Shown piece by piece: positions 7,519-10,746 of a stretch of 10,746 nucleotides of DNA (position 1 is the stretch's first letter; each line of letters starts with the position of its first letter). Source of the DNA: an uncultured Sutterella sp. GTDB taxonomy: Bacteria > Pseudomonadota > Gammaproteobacteria > Burkholderiales > Burkholderiaceae_F. The position numbers and the translations under genes were made by a program. The stretch covers positions 1-10,746 of the forward strand of contig USHK01000022.1 in NCBI GenBank assembly GCA_900554375.1. Reading direction: 5' to 3'. The notes under the pieces are model-generated. The model was not told where the DNA came from. It searched no databases and saw only the letters and a list, made by a program, of their open reading frames with translations.

Positions 7519-7725
7519 ATGGAACAAAGTTTTGAACTCAGCGGCGTTCACTGCATGCACTGTGTAGCTCGCGTTAAAAAAGCGCTTGAACCTCTGTGTG
7601 AAAAAGTTGAAGTAACGTTATCCCCGGCTATTGCAGTGGTCACAGTCAAGGAGCCACTGAAGATCGAGGACGTTAATGCCGCTTTGGCTAAAGCAGGTGA
7701 TTATTCAGCAACTCCGTTGAATTGA
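7519..7725 (+). CDS. Small heavy-metal-associated (HMA) domain protein, CopZ-like
   Basis: The 68-residue product is a single HMA domain. This ferredoxin-like fold binds Cu(I) or another soft metal through the two cysteines of 'GVHCMHC' (Cys12, Cys15) and passes it to partner proteins in the cytoplasm. Length and secondary structure order fit copper chaperones (usually 65-70 residues). The common Met of 'GMxCxxC' is Val here, and a His sits between the cysteines. No P-type ATPase, CueR-type regulator or oxidase gene is in the window, so metal and partner are unknown. It is transcribed alone, divergent from argB and convergent with dksA. Confidence 0.85.
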   Translation: MEQSFELSGVHCMHCVARVKKALEPLCEKVEVTLSPAIAVVTVKEPLKIEDVNAALAKAGDYSATPLN

Positions 7726-7743
7726 GTTTCTGACCAAAAAGGA

Positions 7744-7775
7744 AAAGCCGGGCTCCCGCATGGAGGTCCGGCTTT
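7744..7775. terminator. Bidirectional terminator between HMA gene and dksA
   Basis: AAAGCCGG (7744-7751) pairs with CCGGCTTT (7768-7775), with CTCC/GGAG (7753-7756, 7762-7765) continuing the stem after a small internal loop. On the - strand the stem runs into TTTTCCTTTTT, a good U-tract, so it should terminate the COG0523–dksA operon. On the + strand it has a short TTT. Confidence 0.8.
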
Positions 7776-7792
7776 CGACTTAGTAGCCTGTA

Positions 7793-8527
7793 TTAATTGC
7801 CGTAGAGCTTTTGACGAAGTTCACGTCTCTGCTGAGCTTCCAAAGAAAGTGTGGCTGTAGGACGGGCTAGCAGGCGGGGAATCCCAATCGGATCGCCTGT
7901 TTCTTCGCACCAGCCATAGTCGCCTTTTTCGAGACGCTGGAGTGCTTCCTGAACTTTTTTCAGAAGCTTCCTTTCCCTGTCACGAGTTCTCAGTTCAAGC
8001 GCATGCTCTTCCTCGATAGTAGCTCGGTCAGCCATGTCGGGAATGATGGTGTTGTCGCGCAGGTGTTCTGCTGTGGCACCAGCATTACTGCGGAGCTGGG
8101 CTTCGCGTTCACGAAGAAGGTGCTTGAAGAAAGCCTGTTGTCTTTCGTTCATGTAATCAGACTCAGGCATATTGAGCAGTTCAGCTTGTGTCGGAATAAC
8201 AATGCCGTCAACGATAATCTTCTCTTCTGAACTTTTTTCGTAATTGTTCATCAGGAATTCGGCAGCTTTCTGTGCATCTTCAACAGAAGTGTTCTCTCCG
8301 GTTCCGTCCTTAGCGGACTGAACCAAGGGAGCGAGCTCGGCCGCTTCTTTCAGTGCTTTGTTGCAGGCAGCACCTTTAGAAGCCCCGGCTTCTTTTACCT
8401 GTGCTGCGGGCTGCTTGGCAGCAGATTTAGTCGCAGCGGTCTTCGCTGTTTTTGCTGTCGTTTTTACAGGCTTAACTGTCTTGGCCGGCTTATCAGTTTC
8501 GACAGTTGTTTTCTTTTTTGTCGCCAT
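7793..8527 (-). CDS. dksA: RNA polymerase-binding transcription factor DksA, extended and zinc-finger-depleted
   Basis: DksA enters the secondary channel of RNA polymerase and, with ppGpp, resets transcription during starvation. The product is 244 residues against 151 in E. coli. The extra length is an N-terminal extension of about 100 residues whose first ~45 are Lys/Ala/Thr-rich, resembling histone H1-like tails. The core begins near 'YMNERQQAFFKHLL'. The coiled-coil tip keeps the functional 'PDMADRA' pattern (equivalents of E. coli D71, D74, A76), then 'EEEHALELRTRDRERKLL'. The zinc-finger region reads 'WCEETGDPIG...ARPTATLSLEAQQRREL': only the first of the four E. coli cysteines remains, so zinc binding as in E. 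coli is unlikely. This form is familiar in betaproteobacteria. It is 31 bases downstream of the COG0523 gene, in the same operon. The start at 8527 is set by the ribosome site. Confidence 0.93.
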   Translation of the reverse strand: MATKKKTTVETDKPAKTVKPVKTTAKTAKTAATKSAAKQPAAQVKEAGASKGAACNKALKEAAELAPLVQSAKDGTGENTSVEDAQKAAEFLMNNYEKSSEEKIIVDGIVIPTQAELLNMPESDYMNERQQAFFKHLLREREAQLRSNAGATAEHLRDNTIIPDMADRATIEEEHALELRTRDRERKLLKKVQEALQRLEKGDYGWCEETGDPIGIPRLLARPTATLSLEAQQRRELRQKLYGN

Positions 8528-8536
8528 TGAATTCAT

Positions 8537-8540
8537 CTCC
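8537..8540 (-). promoter_or_regulatory. Ribosome-binding site that decides the dksA start
   Basis: On the - strand GGAG directly abuts an ATG at 8536 (no spacer) but lies nine bases before the in-frame ATG at 8527. Only the second has workable spacing, giving the start 'MATKKKTT'. Confidence 0.75.
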
Positions 8541-8558
8541 TATAGGCAGTCAGGTTGG

Positions 8559-9662
8559 TTAAGCCAAGCAAGTTTCCAAACCTTGCATAATCGCCTTCTT
8601 TGGGAGGCGGCGGCCGATAAATACCATTTTTGTAGACGGTTTCTGGTCGCCCCAAGGCTTCCCCAGATCAGCCGCCATCAGCATATGCACACCCTGGAAA
8701 ATCATTTTCCTATCAGTGCCGGTCATGTAAAGCACCCCTTTATAGCGCAACATGTCCGGCCCGTAAACTTGGGTGAGCGTTCTCATGTAATTGTCGAGCC
8801 GGGCCGGATCAAACGGTCTGTCGGACTCGAAAACAAAAGCGGCAATCTCATCATCATGGCGGGCATGGTGATGATGATGTCCGCATTCGCAATGATCGTG
8901 GTCGTGATCACCGCATTCGCATTGCTCGCCGTGCTCATGATCATGGCAGCCGCAGTTGCAGCCGTCCTCATGGTGGTGATGATGTTCACCTTCTTCATGA
9001 GCTTCTTTTAAGAAGTCCGGATCTAATTCAAGAACGGAATCGAGATTGAAGCCGCGAATGTCAAGAACCTCTTTGATGTCAACATTGCCCATGTTGCACT
9101 CCACAATCGGAGCACGAGGATTCATGTGATGGAGGCGGTCAGACAAATCTTCAATAACGGAGGGTGGAACCAAGTCTACCTTGGAGAGAAGGATTCGGTC
9201 GGCAAATCCGACCTGGGCTTGCGCAGGTGCTTGCTCATCCAGAGTTCTGGAGCCGTTAACCGCGTCTACTACCGTAATAACGCCGTCGACCATGTAGAAC
9301 TGGGCAACATCCTCGTCCATGAAGAAAGTTTGGGCAACGGGGCCCGGGTCAGCCAGACCAGTGGTCTCAATGATGACGCGGTCGAAGTTAGCTTTCCCTT
9401 CTTTTTTGCGCTCCATCAGACGAATAAGGTTTTCAGCCAAATCGCCGCGAATGGTGCAGCAAATACAGCCGTTATTCATTGTGATGATTTCTTCGTCTTC
9501 GCTCTGTACGAGAAGATCGTTATCGATACTCTCTTCGCCGAATTCATTTTCGATCACGGCAATTTTTTGGCCGTGCTCTTCTGTGAGAATGCGGTTAAGG
9601 AGCGTCGTTTTTCCTGCGCCCAAAAAGCCGGTGATAATTGTGACCGGAATTAAATCTTCCAT
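8559..9662 (-). CDS. COG0523 (CobW/YjiA/ZNG family) GTPase, putative zinc metallochaperone
   Basis: The 367-residue G3E-family GTPase is thought to insert or deliver a metal, often zinc, at the cost of GTP. The Walker A 'GFLGAGKTT' is at 12-20, the metal-binding 'NGCICC' motif at 64-69 (Cys66, Cys68, Cys69), the switch/Walker B-like '[12 protein letters not shown]' at 98-108, and the guanine-specificity motif as 'SKVD' at 160-163. A His/Cys-rich loop (222-269) holds 18 His and 7 Cys. The CobW C-terminal domain follows ('[14 protein letters not shown]' and onward). Cobalamin genes are absent, so a CobW role is unlikely. It is the first gene of an operon with dksA. COG0523 members are linked to zinc homeostasis, sometimes beside DksA paralogs. 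The ATG at 9662 is chosen over 9677 because the ribosome site lies between them. Confidence 0.92.
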   Translation of the reverse strand: MEDLIPVTIITGFLGAGKTTLLNRILTEEHGQKIAVIENEFGEESIDNDLLVQSEDEEIITMNNGCICCTIRGDLAENLIRLMERKKEGKANFDRVIIETTGLADPGPVAQTFFMDEDVAQFYMVDGVITVVDAVNGSRTLDEQAPAQAQVGFADRILLSKVDLVPPSVIEDLSDRLHHMNPRAPIVECNMGNVDIKEVLDIRGFNLDSVLELDPDFLKEAHEEGEHHHHHEDGCNCGCHDHEHGEQCECGDHDHDHCECGHHHHHARHDDEIAAFVFESDRPFDPARLDNYMRTLTQVYGPDMLRYKGVLYMTGTDRKMIFQGVHMLMAADLGKPWGDQKPSTKMVFIGRRLPKKAIMQGLETCLA

Positions 9663-9666
9663 AGCC

Positions 9667-9671
9667 CCTCC
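9667..9671 (-). promoter_or_regulatory. Ribosome-binding site that decides the COG0523 gene start
   Basis: GGAGG on the - strand is four bases before the ATG at 9662. It would lie inside the coding region if the ATG at 9677 were used, so the shorter form '[10 protein letters not shown]' is preferred; this also matches the family start. Confidence 0.75.
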
Positions 9672-9721
9672 GAGCATTAAAAATAGGTTCTAAATCACAA
9701 GCAACCAATAAGGGAAAGTGG

Positions 9722-9750
9722 GTTATACAGCAACCTGGAGGAGATTGCAA
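9722..9750 (-). promoter_or_regulatory. Sigma70-type promoter for the COG0523–dksA operon
   Basis: On the - strand TTGCAA (9750-9745) and TATAAC (9727-9722) are exactly 17 bases apart, with transcription expected near 9715 and a leader of roughly 50 bases. It lies downstream of the rlmI terminator, so the operon has its own start. No clear Zur operator overlaps it. Confidence 0.6.
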
Positions 9751-9776
9751 TAGTCTTTTTGAATTTCAAGAAGTTA

Positions 9777-9806
9777 AAAGGCAGAAATCTTGAGATTTCT
9801 GCCTTT
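9777..9806 (-). terminator. Strong intrinsic terminator of rlmI
   Basis: AAAGGCAGAAATC (9777-9789) and GATTTCTGCCTTT (9794-9806) form a perfect 13-bp stem with a 4-base loop, starting seven bases beyond the rlmI stop. On the - strand the stem ends in TTTT. It is the longest hairpin in the window. Confidence 0.88.
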
Positions 9807-9812
9807 GGCACT

Positions 9813-10697
9813 CTAGACTCGGCCCCTCGAGAGGAGGTGCAATCCCTTTAAGTATTCACCCTCAGGGTGTGTCATCAACAGAGGGTGGTCAACTCCTGCC
9901 CCAAGACGAGCAATCATCCAGGCTTCCACGCGGGAGTCTATGACGGCCCCGGCCACGATTTTTTGGAACAAGTCCACATCGATTGCTCCGGAGCATGAGA
10001 AGGTAAGGAGCTGCCCGCTGGGAGCCAAGATTCGAAGCCCATTGAGATTTATGTCTTTATAGGCTCTGGCCGCTTTGTCGACATGATGGTGGCTGGAAGC
10101 AAACTTAGGAGGATCGAGAATGACAAGATCGAATTGTTCTCCTTTATCGCGGAACTCCCTTAGCGCTTCAAAAACGTTGGCCTCAATCCATTTCATAGAG
10201 CCGTCGTCAAAACCGTTGCGTTTGGCATTTTCCTGAGCCATCTGAAGCGCATCTGCAGAAGAATCGATGGAGACGACTTCCTCGGCTCCACCCGCTTTGA
10301 GTGCTAGGGAGAAACCGCCCGTGTAGCAGAAGCAGTTCAGCGCTCTCATTCCTCTGCCATGAACCCGCTTATATTCTTCGGCCAACCTGCGGGCTAAAGC
10401 GCGGTTGTCGCGCTGATCTACATAAAAACCGGTTTTGTGACCCATGCGGACGTCAACACCGTATTTAATGCCGTCTTCTACAATTTCAACTTCTTGCGGC
10501 GGCTCTTCGCCTTCGAGCACCTCTTTTCTCTCAGGGAGGCCTTCACGAGCACGAGTCGCTGCGTCTGAACGATCGTAGACCTGAGAGCATCCTGTGTACT
10601 TAACAAGAGCCTGTCCGATTTCAGATCTCCAGTACTCGACGCCGGCGGACTGGAACTGGGTGACAACCTGATTGTTATATTGGTCAACTATCAGTCC
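9813..10697 (-). CDS. rlmI: 23S rRNA (cytosine-1962-C5)-methyltransferase RlmI, 5' end missing
   Basis: RlmI methylates C5 of cytosine 1962 in 23S rRNA (E. coli numbering) with S-adenosylmethionine. The visible 294 residues cover the EEHEP-like middle and the class I methyltransferase domain: 'YDRSDAATRAREGL' at 41-54, 'GHKTGFYVDQRDNR' at 86-99, SAM motif 'NCFCYTGGFSLAL' at 121-133, acidic 'VVSIDSS' at 141-147, 'LDPPKFASS' at 194-202, and the cysteine motif 'LTFSCSG' at 231-237. About 100 N-terminal residues, including the PUA domain, are missing against E. coli (396 aa). The gene is cut by the adapter: a GTG at 10712 would give 'MYKRQ', which is translated adapter and not protein. First genuine codon is 10697-10695. 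E. coli paralogs such as RlmK/L differ in architecture, so RlmI is favoured. Confidence 0.93.
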   Translation of the reverse strand, partial: GLIVDQYNNQVVTQFQSAGVEYWRSEIGQALVKYTGCSQVYDRSDAATRAREGLPERKEVLEGEEPPQEVEIVEDGIKYGVDVRMGHKTGFYVDQRDNRALARRLAEEYKRVHGRGMRALNCFCYTGGFSLALKAGGAEEVVSIDSSADALQMAQENAKRNGFDDGSMKWIEANVFEALREFRDKGEQFDLVILDPPKFASSHHHVDKAARAYKDINLNGLRILAPSGQLLTFSCSGAIDVDLFQKIVAGAVIDSRVEAWMIARLGAGVDHPLLMTHPEGEYLKGLHLLSRGRV

Positions 10698-10746
10698 CTG
10701 TCTCTTATACACATCTGACGCTGCCGACGACTCCTTACGTGTAGAT
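10698..10746. other. Nextera (Tn5) sequencing adapter, i5/read-1 side with index, untrimmed
   Basis: CTGTCTCTTATACACATCT at 10698-10716 is the reverse complement of the 19-bp mosaic end. GACGCTGCCGACGA follows (read-1 arm), then CTCCTTAC at 10731-10738, then GTGTAGAT, the start of the reversed P5 arm. CTCCTTAC is the reverse complement of GTAAGGAG, which I recall as the Nextera S505 index. None of this is genomic. Confidence 0.97.

Noticed and set aside
8358..9011. 217-residue open frame on the + strand with hydrophobic, Met/Val/Ala-rich stretches
   Set aside because: It is antisense to dksA and the GTPase; the hydrophobic part is the complement of the His-rich loop codons. There is no ribosome site, and both - strand genes are well supported.
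9126..9653. 175-residue + strand open frame
   Set aside because: It is fully antisense to the conserved GTPase domain of the COG0523 gene and resembles no family.
9722..9734. GTTATACAGCAAC as a possible Zur operator for the COG0523–dksA operon
   Set aside because: Only the left half resembles a Zur-type palindrome; the right half does not mirror it, and the bases are explained by the -10 element.

Overview
The window reads as ordinary core-genome DNA from a betaproteobacterium, most likely Burkholderiales. The evidence is the gene content: a rhodanese–secB pair beside gpmA–envC–ctpA, argB with slmA, and a DksA of the 'CEETG...LSLEAQQRREL' type next to a COG0523 GTPase. Base composition looks moderate, near 50% GC by eye, lower than most free-living Burkholderiales. 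A gut-type Sutterellaceae member (Parasutterella-like) would fit, but that is only a guess.

The two ends are not biological. Bases 1-25 and 10698-10746 are Illumina Nextera (Tn5) library adapter, and the right end includes an eight-base i5 index. The genomic insert is therefore about 26-10697. Both terminal genes, rpoH on the left and rlmI on the right, are cut by the adapters, and their apparent start codons are artefacts.

Layout, left to right. (1) On the + strand, the 3' part of rpoH (heat-shock sigma factor) overlaps trmL (tRNA wobble methyltransferase) by 8 bases. A terminator hairpin follows that also serves the converging secB. (2) On the - strand, a membrane-anchored rhodanese-like protein and secB (export chaperone) share a clear sigma70-type promoter at 2020-2048. 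(3) On the + strand, gpmA (glycolysis), envC (activator of division amidases) and ctpA (periplasmic processing protease) end at a hairpin at 5873-5903. (4) On the - strand lie argB (arginine synthesis) and slmA (nucleoid occlusion). (5) On the + strand is a lone 68-residue heavy-metal-associated (HMA) protein. It converges on dksA across a shared terminator. (6) On the - strand a COG0523/CobW GTPase and dksA form an operon from a promoter at 9722-9750. (7) On the - strand is the truncated rlmI (23S rRNA m5C methyltransferase), ended by a 13-bp hairpin.

Two themes recur. EnvC, CtpA and SlmA all bear on cell envelope and division. The COG0523 metallochaperone sits with a DksA that has lost three of its four zinc-finger cysteines, close to a small metal-binding protein. 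I found no mobile element, phage, CRISPR, tRNA, rRNA or defence system, and no undescribed system. The points most worth checking are the adapter ends, the cysteine-free rhodanese, the DksA/COG0523 pairing with its Lys/Ala-rich DksA extension, and an inverted repeat directly in front of ctpA. No gene-free stretch exceeds about 215 bases.
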